Shown piece after piece: positions 63,505 through 64,000 of a stretch of 64,000 nt of DNA. Source of the stretch: Agapetus fuscipes. Its lineage: Eukaryota; Arthropoda; Insecta; Trichoptera; Glossosomatidae. Position 1 is the stretch's first letter. Every line of letters starts with the position of its first letter. A program made the translations under genes and the position numbers. The DNA lies in NCBI GenBank assembly GCA_951799405.1, contig OX637362.1, positions 12,138,493 through 12,202,492 of the forward strand, read 5' to 3'. The notes beneath the pieces were generated by a model. It saw only the letters and a program-made list of their open reading frames with translations. It was not told the origin of the DNA and ran no database searches.

Positions 63505-64000
63505 TATCCGAAATTGCGAATGAATGGAATATCCAGAGTCATAATAAAAGAAAAGCCTGTATTAAAAAGGTTATGACTCTGGAGTAAATGAAAGAAGTAT
63601 GTAAGGATAGAAATAAATGGCGGTTGATCTGTACCTAATAAATAAATTCCAATAAATTGGAATTTTAATTTGTTTTTTGTTTTAGTTTTGATGTCCATAA
63701 ATATTATTATTTATTGATTTATAAAATGTAATTTTTCGTGTATGTTCCTTGACTTATAGGTTGGTATGCGGCTTCCCACCCATGCTGTAAAAATGGTCCA
63801 CTTTGCCAATGTCACCCCTGTTTCAGGCAAGAACGGCAAGAGTTGCAGGTCTGTCCGTTTGTCTGTCAGTTTGTCCATTTGAGATTTGGTTTTTATGTTG
63901 TAGGTTCACATGAGGCATGTGCAAGCGCGAACTTGTACGCGTCTGGTTGTGGGAATGCATGTTATGTGAATCTTCAATGTAAAATATCTTTGCAAATTAG
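63505..64000 (+). mobile_element. LINE-T subfamily A, runs off the window
   Basis: CCGAAATTGCGAATGAATGG, KRKACIKKVMTLE, then TTCCTTGACTTATAGG to TTTGCAAATTAG at the window edge. A GTCTGT/TTTGTC insertion near 63850 is private to this copy. Confidence 0.8.

Noticed and set aside
1..64000. CRISPR arrays, bacterial operons, rRNA
   Set aside because: Nothing of the kind; the repeats are dispersed transposons.

Overview
The window reads as animal, almost certainly insect, nuclear DNA. It is AT-rich, has one widely spaced multi-exon gene with GT/AG introns, and the rest is packed with decayed retrotransposons, tRNA-derived SINEs and small inverted-repeat DNA elements. A short TTAGG run (the usual insect telomere unit), a mariner remnant and an arthropod-type PAN plus zona pellucida (ZP) protein support an insect. 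I cannot name the species.

The one host gene I can support is on the + strand: eight in-frame coding exons from 20091 to 49670, which join without a frame break into 580 complete codons plus a stop. The protein has two PAN/apple modules, a ZP domain, a basic furin-type cleavage site (RKKR), a membrane span and a short cytoplasmic tail. This is the layout of the fly trynity/nyobe/neyo/morpheyus group of apical extracellular-matrix proteins. The first visible exon starts inside a codon, so the signal peptide and upstream exons lie before base 1 or were not recognised. Intron sizes are very uneven: about 23.2 kb after the first visible exon, 2.8 kb next, then a compact 3' cluster. A distal AATAAA at 54014 and little repeat content from 49.8 to 54 kb suggest a 3' UTR of up to about 4.4 kb.

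Bases 1-20090 and 20293-43502 (upstream/intron) and 54.1-64 kb (downstream) are mostly mobile DNA. The commonest repeat, over 30 pieces on both strands, is a segment of about 250-280 bp that starts near TTCCTTGACTTATAGG and ends in GATTA or TTATAGA microsatellite units. Several long copies show it is the 3' UTR of a non-LTR retrotransposon (here LINE-T). Other families are LINE-G (TTACAG tail), CR1/L2-like LINE-C, a poly(A) LINE-P, LINE-E, an RTE-like tail, two tRNA-derived SINEs that also occur as a fused dimer, palindromic MITEs and fold-back elements, a Harbinger-like and a piggyBac-like MITE, and a mariner fragment.

The most unusual content is small self-cleaving-ribozyme architecture. 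Two sequences, 34615-34656 (-) and 40692-40731 (+), carry a complete hammerhead core with pairing stems I and II and a self-complementary stem III, the form known from Penelope-like retroelements. Two decayed relatives lie at 3965 and 9567. Also worth attention are a 60-bp perfect hairpin at 9358-9495, an 80-bp-arm hairpin around the first ribozyme, a MITE sitting in the centre of another palindrome just upstream of an exon, and a pair of symmetrical RFX-type X-boxes at 15010-15038.
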